Of a stretch of DNA of 64,000 bases, positions 25,695 through 35,534 are shown piece by piece. Under the pieces are notes generated by a model. That model had not been told where the DNA came from, did no database searches, and saw only the letters and a program-made list of their open reading frames with translations. The DNA is from Nocardioides antri. Lineage in GTDB: Bacteria; Actinomycetota; Actinomycetes; Propionibacteriales; Nocardioidaceae. How positions within the stretch are numbered: position 1 is the first letter of the stretch; each line of letters opens with the position of its first letter. Location of the stretch: positions 1-64,000 of the forward strand of contig NZ_VUJW01000009.1 of the NCBI RefSeq assembly GCF_008373765.1, read 5' to 3'. A program made the position numbers and the translations under genes.

Positions 25695-26972
25695 GTGGAG
25701 GAGGTCGAGGAGCGCTACGACGCCGCCGACCGCGAGCGGATCGTGCCCGAGCCGCCGAAGCGGGTGGACGCGCCGGAGCGCAAGCCGTTCGAGCGCGACC
25801 GGGCACGCGTCGTCCACGCCGCGTCCTTCCGGCGACTGGCGGCAAAGACCCAGGTCGTGGGGCCGCAGAGCGACGACTTCGTCCGCAACCGGCTGACCCA
25901 CAGCCTCGAGGTCGCCCAGATCGCCCGTGACCTCTCCCGGGCGCTCGGCACCCACCCGGACATCGCCGAGACCGCCGCCCTCGCGCACGACCTCGGGCAC
26001 CCGCCGTTCGGGCACAACGGCGAGCGCGCCCTCAACCGGCTGGCGGCCGACTGCGGCGGGTTCGAGGGCAACGCCCAGACCCTGCGCCTGCTGACCCGGC
26101 TCGAGGCGAAGACCGCGGACCCGACGGGCACCTCGGTGGGCCTCAACCTCACCCGGGCGACGCTCGACGCGTGCACCAAGTATCCCTGGCCGCTCGCAGA
26201 GGCGCCCCAGCCCGGCGGCGTGCACAGCGACGGGATGACGCGGGAGGGCTCGAAGTTCGGCGTGTACGACGACGACCTGGCCGCGTTCCGCTGGCTGCGG
26301 AAGGGCGCCCCGCCGGGACGGCGCCGCTGCGTCGAGGCCCAGGTCATGGACCTCGCCGACGACGTCGCCTACTCGGTGCACGACGTCGAGGACGGCACCG
26401 TCGCCGGCAAGATCGACCTGACCCGGCTCGACCGCGCGGGCGTCTGGGAGACGGTCCGCGCGTGGTACGCGCCCGATCTCGATGACGACACGCTCGACGA
26501 GGTGCTCGCACGGCTGCAGCAGATCGGCAGCTGGCCCCCGTCGTCGTACGACGGCACGCGGGGCAGCCTCGCCGCCCTGAAGAACCTCACCAGCGACCTG
26601 ATCGGCCGCTTCTGCGGTGCCGTGCAGCAGGCCACCTTCCAGGCGAGCGACGGACCCTTCGTCCGCTACCACGCGGACCTGGTGATCCCGGCCGACACCT
26701 GGATCGAGATCACCGTCCTCAAGGGCATCGCCGCGCACTACGTGATGCAGGCGGACGAGCGGGTCGCCCTCCAGGAGCGTCAGCGTGAGCTTCTCACGGA
26801 GCTGGTCACCGTCCTGCTGGACCGGGCTCCGGACGAGCTGGACGAGGCCTTCGTCGCCGACTGGAACCAGTCCGCCGACGACGCGGCGCGACTCCGGGTG
26901 GTGGTCGACCAGGTGGCGTCCCTGACCGACGCGTCGGCGGCCGCCTGGCACGCGCGGCTCACCGCGCCTTAG
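25695..26972 (+). CDS. dgt: Deoxyguanosinetriphosphate triphosphohydrolase
   Basis: 425 residues with the HD hydrolase core: RLTHSLEVAQ (first His), LAHDLGHPPFGHNGE (HD pair) and MDLADDVAYSVHD (last Asp). It splits dGTP to deoxyguanosine and triphosphate, adjusting the dNTP pool. The gene keeps the actinobacterial dgt-dnaG neighbourhood, although a dehydrogenase gene now lies between them. GTG at 25695; no strong ribosome site, so the start is moderately certain. Confidence 0.93.
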   Translation: MEEVEERYDAADRERIVPEPPKRVDAPERKPFERDRARVVHAASFRRLAAKTQVVGPQSDDFVRNRLTHSLEVAQIARDLSRALGTHPDIAETAALAHDLGHPPFGHNGERALNRLAADCGGFEGNAQTLRLLTRLEAKTADPTGTSVGLNLTRATLDACTKYPWPLAEAPQPGGVHSDGMTREGSKFGVYDDDLAAFRWLRKGAPPGRRRCVEAQVMDLADDVAYSVHDVEDGTVAGKIDLTRLDRAGVWETVRAWYAPDLDDDTLDEVLARLQQIGSWPPSSYDGTRGSLAALKNLTSDLIGRFCGAVQQATFQASDGPFVRYHADLVIPADTWIEITVLKGIAAHYVMQADERVALQERQRELLTELVTVLLDRAPDELDEAFVADWNQSADDAARLRVVVDQVASLTDASAAAWHARLTAP

Positions 26973-27077
26973 GGCGAAGCGGCACGCGGGCTTCCCACGC
27001 GACGTACGATCGAGTCAGGTCGGGGGAACCTCGGTACACCCGGTGCCGAGCCGCGGCCGGCCACGAGAGGCGGCGCC

Positions 27078-27461
27078 ATGGGTGCCCCGCAGTTCCCTTA
27101 CCCGCATCGTTACGCCCAGCCGCTCGGCGCGCTACGACTCCAGCTCGCGCCGCACGCCACCCACGGCGAGCTGGACGGAGTGTGGCGTCCGCGCAGCCGG
27201 GACCTCACCCGTGAGGGCCCGCACCTCATCGACGACTTCCCGAACGAGCGCGGTCGGATCGACCGGCTCGTCTACGCACCTGCGGACTGGGACGTCGTCG
27301 CCACCGAGATCTTCACCCGCCACGGCCGGATCAAGGTCGGCTTCCTTCCCACCGACCGCGCCGGCGGGCTCGTGCTGCTCCGGCTGGGGAGCTCCGGAAT
27401 CATCCGGCTCCGCGTCATGTGGGAGCCGGACGCCTGGCTGCGAGACCTCAGCGGGTCCTGA
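27078..27461 (+). CDS. DUF5994 family protein
   Basis: 127 residues with the family pattern RLQLAPHATHGELDGVWRPRSRDL and RIDRLVYAPADWDVVATEI. No signal or membrane segment; a compact soluble beta-rich protein of unknown function. Its 3' 330 bp lie opposite the 3' end of the EamA frame, which has no stop before 27132. The ATG follows AGAGGCGGCGCC. Confidence 0.82.
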   Translation: MGAPQFPYPHRYAQPLGALRLQLAPHATHGELDGVWRPRSRDLTREGPHLIDDFPNERGRIDRLVYAPADWDVVATEIFTRHGRIKVGFLPTDRAGGLVLLRLGSSGIIRLRVMWEPDAWLRDLSGS

Positions 27462-28394
27462 GCCCGGGGAACCTCCGGCGGTCGCGAGCCGCGAGCGCAC
27501 GGCCCCGGCAGCACAGGCGATCACCACCAGGCCACCACCGAACGTGGTCCACCCGATGTGCTCCCCGAGCAGGAGCCCGGCCCAGCAGATGCTCATGACC
27601 GGCTGCACGAGCTGCACCTGGCTGACGCGCGGCATCGGGCCGATCGCCAGCCCGCGGTACCAGGCGAAGAACCCCAGATACATGCTCACCGCCGACAGGT
27701 AGGCGAACGAGGCCCACTCCACCGCCGTCCCCGACGGCACCTGCTCGGCGACGGCGACACCGGTCAGGACGACCATCAGCGGGGAGGCGACGACCAGCGC
27801 CCAGGACACGGTCTGCCAGGACCCGATCTCGCGGGCGAGCAAACCGCCCTCGGCGTACCCGATGGCCGCCGCGAGCACCGCTCCGAACAGCAGCAGGTCA
27901 GCCCCGTGGAGCTCGCCGAGCCCGCCGCCCTGCAGGATCGCGAAGGCCACGGCGGCCGCCGCGCCCGCGGCCGAGCACCACCAGAAGATCCGGGGCGGGC
28001 GCTCGCCGGTCCGCAGCGCCGCCACCACCGCCGTCACCGCCGGAAGCAACGCGATGACGACGGCGCTGTGGCTGGCCGCGGTCACCGTGAGGGCGTAGGA
28101 GGTGAGCAGCGGAAAGCCGACGACGACGCCGGCAGCGACGACACCGATCCGTAGCCACTGGATGCCGACCGGTCTCGCTGCCCGGACGACGGCCAGCGCC
28201 ACGCCCGCCAGGAGCGCCGCGACCACCGCCCGTCCCGCACCGATGAACAGCGGCGAGAGCCCGCCGACCGCGACCCTGGTGAGCGGAACGGTGAACGAGA
28301 ACGCGGCGACGCCCACCAGTCCCCAGGCAAGGCCGCTGGCGGCGGGCGGTAGCGGCGGCGAGACTGCGCGAGTAGCGCTATCGTACTGACCCAT
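27132..28394 (-). CDS. EamA/DMT family permease, with unusual C-terminal extension
   Basis: The first 300 residues contain ten predicted membrane spans in two EamA repeats, typical of drug/metabolite exporters. The frame then stays open for 120 more polar residues, running antisense through most of the DUF5994 gene and stopping with TAG at 27132. Relatives end near the last helix, so the tail is either a late stop or the result of a lost one. Its ATG overlaps that of the divergent MocR regulator, which probably controls it and senses an amino acid- or vitamin-related substrate. Confidence 0.85.
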   Translation of the reverse strand: MGQYDSATRAVSPPLPPAASGLAWGLVGVAAFSFTVPLTRVAVGGLSPLFIGAGRAVVAALLAGVALAVVRAARPVGIQWLRIGVVAAGVVVGFPLLTSYALTVTAASHSAVVIALLPAVTAVVAALRTGERPPRIFWWCSAAGAAAAVAFAILQGGGLGELHGADLLLFGAVLAAAIGYAEGGLLAREIGSWQTVSWALVVASPLMVVLTGVAVAEQVPSGTAVEWASFAYLSAVSMYLGFFAWYRGLAIGPMPRVSQVQLVQPVMSICWAGLLLGEHIGWTTFGGGLVVIACAAGAVRSRLATAGGSPGSGPAEVSQPGVRLPHDAEPDDSGAPQPEQHEPAGAVGGKEADLDPAVAGEDLGGDDVPVRRCVDEPVDPTALVREVVDEVRALTGEVPAARTPHSVQLAVGGVRRELES

Positions 28395-28407
28395 GAACGA
28401 CGATAGC
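28377..28407. promoter_or_regulatory. Inverted-repeat operator across the overlapping start codons
   Basis: GCTATCGT (28377-28384) and ACGATAGC (28400-28407) form an 8-bp inverted repeat centred on the CATG that carries both ATG codons. On each strand TATCGT lies 5-8 bases before the ATG, where the -10 of a leaderless transcript would be. The likely ligand is the MocR protein encoded here. Confidence 0.6.
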
Positions 28408-29811
28408 AGCAGCCGCATCGTCGACGGCATCCGCGCGTGGATCCAGGGGGCAGCGCCCGGGGCGCAGCTGCCGTCGACGCGCCGGCTCGTCGCGGAGTAC
28501 GCCGCCAGCCCGGTCACGGTCCAGAAGGCGCTCCGCACGCTCGCCGCCGCGGGACTCATCGAGAGTCGGCCCGGCGTCGGCAGCTTCGTCCTGACCCCGC
28601 GGTCCGCCCGCCCCCAGGACTACGGCTGGCAGACCGCAGCACTCGGCCCGCCGCGCAGTGCGCTTCCCCGGATCGCCGGCGCCCTGCGCACCGCCCGCGA
28701 CGACGTCCAGGAGCTCCACTCCGGCTACCCCGAGCCGGGGCTGCTCCCGGACCGCCTGGTCCGCGCGGCCCTGGCCCGTGCGGCGAGGGGCGCGGCCGCG
28801 TTCGCCCGACCCCCGGCCTCCGGGCTGCCCGAGCTCCGGACCTGGTTCGCGACCGAGGTGGCCGGCGCGACACCGGCAGAGCGTGCGGCGCCGAGCGCCC
28901 ACGACGTGGTGATCGTCCCGGGGACCCAGAGTGGGTTGACGTCGATCTTCCGTGCCCTGGTCGCGCCGGGACAGCCGCTGCTGATGGAGTCCCCGACCTA
29001 CTGGGGCGCGATCCTGGCCGCCCACCAGGCCGGGGTGCGGCCGGTGCCGGTCGCGGGCGACGCCGACGGGCCGGACCCGGACCTGCTGGACCGGACCCTG
29101 CGCGAGACCGGCGCTCGGGCGCTGTACGCGCAACCGAGCTTCGCCAACCCCACCGGGGCCCGGTGGTCCCCGCGCCGGGCGACCGCGGTGCTGGAGGTCG
29201 TACGCCACCACAACGCGTTCCTCGTCGAGGACGACTGGGCTCACGACTTCGGCATCGACGCCGACCCTCAGCCGCTCGCGGCGCAGGACACCTCCGGCCA
29301 CGTCGTCTACATCCGCTCCCTGACCAAGAGCATGTCCCCCACGATCCGCGTGGGAGCCGTCCTCGCTCGAGGCCCGGCCCTGGAGAGGCTCGCGGCGGAC
29401 CAGGCAGCGGAGGCGATGTACGTCAGCGCCCTGCTCCAGCAGGCCGCCCTCGAGGTCGTCACCGACCCTGGCTGGCGCACCCACCTCCGCCGACTACGTC
29501 CCCAGCTCCGGGAGCGCCGGGACCTGCTGGTGGCCAGCCTGCGTGAGCACGCCCCGGCGCTCGACGTCGACCACGTCCCGGCGGGCGGGCTCCACCTGTG
29601 GGCACGACTCCCCGACGGCACGGACGTCGTCCGCCTCGCCCGGGAGTGCGAGACCCGCGGTTTGTGGGTCGCCCCTGGCGACGAGTGGTTCCCGACGGAG
29701 CCGGCGGGTCCCTACCTGCGGCTGAACTTCACCGGTCCGAACCCGTCCGGGTTCGCGGCGGCGGCACGGACCCTCCAGGCCGCGCTCACGGCCGGTCTCA
29801 GTACGTCGTGA
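28393..29811 (+). CDS. MocR-type regulator: GntR domain fused to aminotransferase
   Basis: 472 residues. Winged helix at 1-70 (AQLPSTRRLVAEYAASPVTVQKALRTLAAAGLIES), then a fold-type I aminotransferase domain with the PLP lysine in RSLTKSMSPTIR and the NPTG segment SFANPTGARW. MocR proteins sense PLP-derived or amino-compound signals and often control a neighbouring transporter or PLP enzyme. The ATG overlaps that of the divergent EamA gene. The 3' end overlaps the convergent SH3-protein gene by 14 bp. Confidence 0.92.
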   Translation: MNDDSSSRIVDGIRAWIQGAAPGAQLPSTRRLVAEYAASPVTVQKALRTLAAAGLIESRPGVGSFVLTPRSARPQDYGWQTAALGPPRSALPRIAGALRTARDDVQELHSGYPEPGLLPDRLVRAALARAARGAAAFARPPASGLPELRTWFATEVAGATPAERAAPSAHDVVIVPGTQSGLTSIFRALVAPGQPLLMESPTYWGAILAAHQAGVRPVPVAGDADGPDPDLLDRTLRETGARALYAQPSFANPTGARWSPRRATAVLEVVRHHNAFLVEDDWAHDFGIDADPQPLAAQDTSGHVVYIRSLTKSMSPTIRVGAVLARGPALERLAADQAAEAMYVSALLQQAALEVVTDPGWRTHLRRLRPQLRERRDLLVASLREHAPALDVDHVPAGGLHLWARLPDGTDVVRLARECETRGLWVAPGDEWFPTEPAGPYLRLNFTGPNPSGFAAAARTLQAALTAGLSTS

Positions 29812-30688
29812 CGTGGACGTGGTCGTAGTGGTTGGCGGTGGTGGACCCGCGGTCCTCCATGCCCCGCCAACCCTCGCCGGAGCGGTCGACCGACCAGATC
29901 TGCTGGGAGTAGATCACGTAGCTGACGCCGAGCTCGGAGTAGTGCTCGCGCACGAACTCCGCGACCTGCCAGCCCCGGTCCCCGGACACCATGATGTCGA
30001 TCGCGATGCCCTGGGCGTGCTCGCCGTCGCTGCGGAACGTGCCGTAGGCGGTGATCTCCGGGAAGTTGGCGCACACCGCTTCGTGCACCTTCTGGACGTT
30101 GGGGCTGACACCCGACGGCACGGAGCTGCCGTTGGTGCACTCGCCACCGATGGCGAACGGCTTGTCGGCGCTGAGGTAGCCGGCGGTCACCCACCGGGCC
30201 TTGCCGTCGAGGACGATCTCCTCGCGACCGCTGATCGCCCGACCCGTCACGAGCACCCGCTCGGCGCCCTCGATCACGCCGACCTTCTTCGCCTTGCCGT
30301 CCGGACGGGTCCAGAGGTTGAGCGCGGTCGACGTCCAGAGCTTGGTGTCGGCCTTCTTGATGGCCGTGGCGACGGCCTTGTCGGTGAGCATCTTCTCGAC
30401 GGGGCTGATCGGCTCGACGACCTGGCCGGCGACGGCGCCACGCTCGCCACCGTTGTCACGGGAGAGGACGGGCACCCGCTCGCGCTCGCGGTCGCGGTCG
30501 CTGCTGCTGTCGCCGATGGACGCGGCCGCGAGGCTCGAGTCGGCGGTCAGGAGGTCCTGCGCGGGCTGGGAGCCCGCCACACCGGCCGTCACTGCGACGC
30601 CGGTTGCAAGAACTGCCAGGGGGGCCGCAATGAGCGCAGCCCGGGGCTTGCGTCGCGCGGTTTCCCGCTTGTGGCTTTGATTGGCCAC
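29798..30688 (-). CDS. Secreted SH3-domain protein with LAS-peptidase-like C-terminus
   Basis: 296 residues. N-terminal signal or anchor (about 18-40), a low-complexity linker with RDRERERVP, an SH3-like domain (about 110-175, STALNLWTRPDGKAKKVGVIEG) and a C-terminal domain (about 185-296). The C-terminus carries HAQGIAID and HYDHVHV, matching the zinc ligands H, D and H of D,D-carboxypeptidase-like (VanY/LAS) proteins. Such proteins act on peptidoglycan; activity here is inferred. GTG start with a good AAAGGAATC ribosome site. Confidence 0.75.
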   Translation of the reverse strand: MANQSHKRETARRKPRAALIAAPLAVLATGVAVTAGVAGSQPAQDLLTADSSLAAASIGDSSSDRDRERERVPVLSRDNGGERGAVAGQVVEPISPVEKMLTDKAVATAIKKADTKLWTSTALNLWTRPDGKAKKVGVIEGAERVLVTGRAISGREEIVLDGKARWVTAGYLSADKPFAIGGECTNGSSVPSGVSPNVQKVHEAVCANFPEITAYGTFRSDGEHAQGIAIDIMVSGDRGWQVAEFVREHYSELGVSYVIYSQQIWSVDRSGEGWRGMEDRGSTTANHYDHVHVTTY

Positions 30689-30721
30689 GCGCTGATTCCT
30701 TTGCTGTCGCTTCTCTGGTCA

Positions 30722-30752
30722 GTGCCCGGGCCACCGTAGTGGCGCCGGGCAC
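30722..30752 (-). other. Hairpin in the leader of the SH3-protein gene
   Basis: GTGCCCGG at 30722-30729 pairs with CCGGGCAC at 30745-30752, and GCCAC with GTGGC lies inside it. It sits about 35 bp ahead of the GTG start, between dus and the secreted-protein gene. It could end the dus transcript or shape the leader RNA. I could not match it to a known riboswitch. Confidence 0.4.
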
Positions 30753-30822
30753 GAAGATCGACTAAAGCACACGGCTTTTCCACCGCGCGAATCCCCAACC
30801 GGGGTTTCCGGGGTGTTCCCGA

Positions 30823-31971
30823 TCACCCTCCGGTGGTCTCGTCCACCGCCTCCTGGAGGTGGCACTCGCTGCCGTCGGCGTCGTCCAGCCACCCCTCCGG
30901 GAGCACGACCCGGCTGCGCGGCGAGCCCTGGCGACCCCGGGGCGCGCCGAGCGCGGAGACCGGGAACGGCTCCGTCGGGTCGAGCTCGGCGAGCAGCCGG
31001 TCGAGGTCGGCGAGCGTGTCCACGAGGCCCAGCGATCGGCGCATCTCGCCGCCCGCACCGAAGCCCTTGAGGTACCAGGTCACGTGCTTGCGGAACTCCT
31101 TGCAGCCCCGCTCCTCCCCCATGTGCTCGACCAGCAGCTCGGCGTGACGACGCATCATGGCGGTGACCTCGCCGAGGCGCGGGAGGGTGGTCGTCGTACT
31201 GCCCTCGAAGGCGGCGGCGAGGTCGCGGAAGAGCCAGGGGCGACCGAGGCAGCCGCGGCCCACCACCACGCCGGCGGCGCCCGTCTGCTCGACCATGCGG
31301 ACGGCGTCCGCCGCCTCCCAGATGTCGCCGTTGCCGAGCACCGGGATGTCGACGTGCTCGACCAGCCGGCCGATCGCGTCCCAGTCGGCCTCGCCGGAGT
31401 AGGCCTGCGAGACCGTCCGCCCGTGCAGCGCGATCGCCGCGCAGCCGGACTCCTCCGCGATCCGGCCGGCGTCAAGATAGGTGAGGTGGTCGTCGTCGAT
31501 GCCCTTGCGGGTCTTCATGGTGACCGGCACGTCGTACGGCGCCGCGGCGGCGACTGCCGCCTCGAGGATCCGCGCCAGCAGTCCGCGCTTCCAGGGCAGC
31601 GCGCCGCCGCCGCCCTTCCGAGTGACCTTGGGCACCGGGCAGCCGAAGTTGAGGTCGATGTGGGCGACGCCGTACTCCGCACACAGGATCTCCGCCGCCT
31701 TGCCGACGTACACCGGGTCGGTGCCGTAGAGCTGGACCGAGCGGATCTGCTCGGCGTCGTCGAAGACGAGCATCCGCTTCGTGGTCGCGTCGCCCTCGAC
31801 CAGGCCGCGGCTGGTGATCATCTCGCAGACGTAGAGACCGGCGCCGAACTCGGCGCAGAGCCGCCGGTACGCCGCGTTGGTGATGCCCGCCATCGGCGCC
31901 AGCACGACCGGGGTCGGCACGCGCAGCGACCCGAGCTCGAGGCCCGGGTGCGGAACAGCGGTCGACGTCAT
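30823..31971 (-). CDS. dus: tRNA-dihydrouridine synthase
   Basis: 382 residues with the Dus flavoprotein barrel: LAPMAGITNAAYR at the N-terminus, NFGCPVPKVTRKGGG with the catalytic cysteine, and GNGDIWEAADA and GVVVGRGCLGRPW for FMN phosphate. It reduces uridine in the tRNA D-loop with NADPH. Annotated as DusB-like in actinobacteria, but position specificity cannot be read from sequence. ATG 31971 was chosen because MTSTAVPHPGLELG leads directly into the barrel. Confidence 0.94.
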   Translation of the reverse strand: MTSTAVPHPGLELGSLRVPTPVVLAPMAGITNAAYRRLCAEFGAGLYVCEMITSRGLVEGDATTKRMLVFDDAEQIRSVQLYGTDPVYVGKAAEILCAEYGVAHIDLNFGCPVPKVTRKGGGGALPWKRGLLARILEAAVAAAAPYDVPVTMKTRKGIDDDHLTYLDAGRIAEESGCAAIALHGRTVSQAYSGEADWDAIGRLVEHVDIPVLGNGDIWEAADAVRMVEQTGAAGVVVGRGCLGRPWLFRDLAAAFEGSTTTTLPRLGEVTAMMRRHAELLVEHMGEERGCKEFRKHVTWYLKGFGAGGEMRRSLGLVDTLADLDRLLAELDPTEPFPVSALGAPRGRQGSPRSRVVLPEGWLDDADGSECHLQEAVDETTGG

Positions 31972-32008
31972 GCGCCCATTGTCCGGCCGACCCGGCGCCC
32001 GGGCGAAA

Positions 32009-32737
32009 TCAGCCCGCGTCGCGCTGTTTCTTGCCCTTCTTGTCCTTCTTGCCCTTCTTGTCGCGAGGCTTCTCGATCTCGGTGATCTCGCCGCGCCACG
32101 TGACGGGCTCCAGCTCGCCGACCGGGTCGAACGCAGCCGCGGAGAGGGCATGACCCTCCGGCAGCAGGTAGACCAGGCACAGGTCCGTCGACTTGCCGGA
32201 CGCGAGCCGGGCGGGCAGCTCGCCGCCGGGGCACGGCTCGAAGATCTCCTCGCGGAAGTCGAGGGGCTCGTACAGGCTGCCGGCGCTCGACAGGGCATAG
32301 AGCGGGACCAGCAGGTCGCCGATCTGCGTGCCGGTGACGTTCGTCGCCGTCACCCGCACGAAGTAGGGCACCTGACCCTTCATCTGCTTCGTGACCACCC
32401 ATCCCTCAAAGGACTCCTCGAAGGACGTCTCGTCGATGCGCTCGACCGTGAGCTCCAGCGCGATCACGGTGTCCTGCTGCGGCCGCCACGCGATCGTCGC
32501 GGCGTCGCCGAACCCGAGCGTCGTGCCGGGCTCGGTCAGTGTCGTGCCCGCCGGCACCGGGAGGTAGCCGGACGTCGGCTCGGTGGGCGTCGACTCCGTG
32601 GCCGACGACGCGGCGGACGGCTCGTCCTCCTCGGTGTCGCCGTCGGTGCCGCCGCAGCCGACCAGCAGCCCGACGGAGAGCACGCCACCCACCACCGCGG
32701 CGCCGACGCGCTTCGTCATCGAGGAGACAGGGGTCAC
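32009..32737 (-). CDS. Hypothetical lipoprotein with lysine-rich tail
   Basis: 242 residues from GTG 32737, or 236 from ATG 32719; neither has a clear ribosome site. Lipobox LLVGC, then a threonine/serine/glutamate-rich linker and a beta-rich domain like DUF4352-type proteins (DTVIALELTVERID, VPYFVRVTATNVTGTQIGD). Two cysteines occur in EPCPGG and TDLCLV. The C-terminus is a lysine-rich repeat (KKGKKDKKGKK) encoded by GC-rich tandem codons. Function unknown. Confidence 0.72.
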   Translation of the reverse strand: MTPVSSMTKRVGAAVVGGVLSVGLLVGCGGTDGDTEEDEPSAASSATESTPTEPTSGYLPVPAGTTLTEPGTTLGFGDAATIAWRPQQDTVIALELTVERIDETSFEESFEGWVVTKQMKGQVPYFVRVTATNVTGTQIGDLLVPLYALSSAGSLYEPLDFREEIFEPCPGGELPARLASGKSTDLCLVYLLPEGHALSAAAFDPVGELEPVTWRGEITEIEKPRDKKGKKDKKGKKQRDAG

Positions 32738-32762
32738 GGGCTCAGTCTGACAGCGATCGAGA

Positions 32763-34160
<1,398 letters not shown>

Positions 34161-34215
34161 GGTGATTCCTTCTCTATGGGGCTGCCCGGCCGGCTGCCGG
34201 GAAGTCTTGGGCGCC

Positions 34216-34533
34216 CTAGGTTACGCGGGCGTCGTGGACGTTAAGAACCGAGTTCGGCTCCACGACCTCGTAGGCGCTGGGCTCGTCGATGGCACGGCTG
34301 AGGATCGGCACCGCGCCGAGCTTGACGTCGTACGTCGAGAGCGCCCGTCGGTAGGCGCCGACGCTCTCCCACCGGGTGGTGAGCACCCACAGCTCCGGCT
34401 CGTCGAGATTGCGGCCTAGGGTGCCGTCGACGTACCCACGCTGGGCGGCGAGCACGGCGTGCGCCTCGTCGAGCTGCGCGCGGAACGCCGCGGCTTCCCC
34501 GGCAGGGACGCGGAACCTGTTGACGACGAGCAC
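34216..34533 (-). CDS. Antibiotic biosynthesis monooxygenase (ABM) domain protein
   Basis: 105 residues forming a single ferredoxin-like ABM domain: [16 protein letters not shown] at the N-terminus and [18 protein letters not shown] in the middle. Family members include quinone-forming monooxygenases and haem-degrading enzymes, but many have no known activity. No haem-ligand pattern is evident. GTG start. It is 55 bp upstream of glyQS on the same strand and divergent from znuA. Confidence 0.8.
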   Translation of the reverse strand: MLVVNRFRVPAGEAAAFRAQLDEAHAVLAAQRGYVDGTLGRNLDEPELWVLTTRWESVGAYRRALSTYDVKLGAVPILSRAIDEPSAYEVVEPNSVLNVHDARVT

Positions 34534-34587
34534 CGCACGACCCTACTGGCGATGCCGCGCCGGTTTGACGCGCGGCGCACCCAGAGT

Positions 34588-34602
34588 TGAGAATGATTCT
34601 CA
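34588..34602 (+). promoter_or_regulatory. Zur box overlapping the znuA start
   Basis: TGAGAATGATTCTCA is a perfect 15-bp palindrome with one central base, close to the actinobacterial Zur consensus TGAAAATGATTTTCA. A TTGACG -35 lies at 34565-34570 and GAGAAT at 34589-34594 is a plausible -10 within the box. The last A is the first base of the znuA ATG, so zinc-bound Zur would block a leaderless promoter. Confidence 0.85.
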
Positions 34603-35534
34603 TGCGCTTGTCTCTCGCCGTCCCGGTGCTGACCGTCCTTGCCCTCGCCGCCTCCGGGTGCTCGGCGTTCGACGAGGGGGGCGCGAACGCCGACGACGGC
34701 GTGGACGTCGCCGCCGCGTTCTACCCGCTGGCCTACGTCTCCGAGCGCGTCGCCGGCGAACACGCCGACGTGGAGCTCTTGACCCAGCCGGGCACCGAGC
34801 CGCACGACCTCGAGCTCAACGTCAGCACCACGGCGGAGATCTCATCGGCCGACCTCGTCGTCTTCGAGCATGGCTTCCAGCCGTCGGTCGACGACGCCGT
34901 CGAGCAGAACGCGGCGGGCGTCGCCCTCGACGCCGCGGACGTCGTCGACCTGGTCGCCGCCGAGGAGTCCCACGAGGAGCACGAGGCCCACGAGGGCGAG
35001 GACGAGCACGACCACGGTGACGTCGACCCCCACTTCTGGCAGGACCCGCTGCGGGTGGCCGACCTCGGCGACGCGGTCGCCGAGGAGCTCGCGGAGATCG
35101 ACCCCGACCACGCGGACGACTACGACGAGAACGCGGCCGCCCTGCGCAGCGACCTGGAGGCCCTCGACGAGCAGTTCACGACCGGCCTCGCCGACTGCGA
35201 GCGGGACACGATCGTGGTGTCGCACGACGCGTTCGGCTACTTGGAGAAGTACGACGTGCACATCGCCCCTCTCGTCGGCCTGTCCCCCGAAGCCGAGCCC
35301 ACGGCGGCGGTGCTCGGCGAGCTGCAGGAGCTGATCCGGGACGAGGGCATCACCACGGTGTTCAGCGAGCCGCTCGAGCCCGACCTGGTTGCGGGCCTGG
35401 CGTCCGACCTCGACCTCAGGACGGCGACACTCGACCCGATCGAGGGGCTGACCGACGCCAGCGATGGCGAGGACTACCTTTCTCTGATGGAGTCCAATCT
35501 CGAATCGATCCGCGAGGCCAACGAATGCCGCTGA
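34602..35534 (+). CDS. znuA: Zinc ABC transporter substrate-binding lipoprotein
   Basis: 310 residues. Lipobox AASGC. The metal-binding histidines are in EPHDLELN, DPHFWQDP and SHDAFGYL, with an acidic ligand in FSEPLEPD. The flexible loop SHEEHEAHEGEDEHDHGD is the histidine-rich segment typical of zinc-specific ZnuA/AdcA-type proteins. The ATG at 34602 is preferred over an upstream TTG because it abuts the Zur box and starts a normal signal peptide. Its stop overlaps znuC. Confidence 0.93.
   Translation: MRLSLAVPVLTVLALAASGCSAFDEGGANADDGVDVAAAFYPLAYVSERVAGEHADVELLTQPGTEPHDLELNVSTTAEISSADLVVFEHGFQPSVDDAVEQNAAGVALDAADVVDLVAAEESHEEHEAHEGEDEHDHGDVDPHFWQDPLRVADLGDAVAEELAEIDPDHADDYDENAAALRSDLEALDEQFTTGLADCERDTIVVSHDAFGYLEKYDVHIAPLVGLSPEAEPTAAVLGELQELIRDEGITTVFSEPLEPDLVAGLASDLDLRTATLDPIEGLTDASDGEDYLSLMESNLESIREANECR

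Noticed and set aside
30689-30822. Cyclic-di-AMP (ydaO-type) riboswitch upstream of the SH3/peptidase-like gene
   Set aside because: The position is typical for such a riboswitch in actinobacteria, but the conserved core segments could not be found; only a simple hairpin is present.
34161-34215. T-box leader ahead of glyQS
   Set aside because: The gap to the ABM gene is 55 bp, too short, and no T-box sequence is visible.
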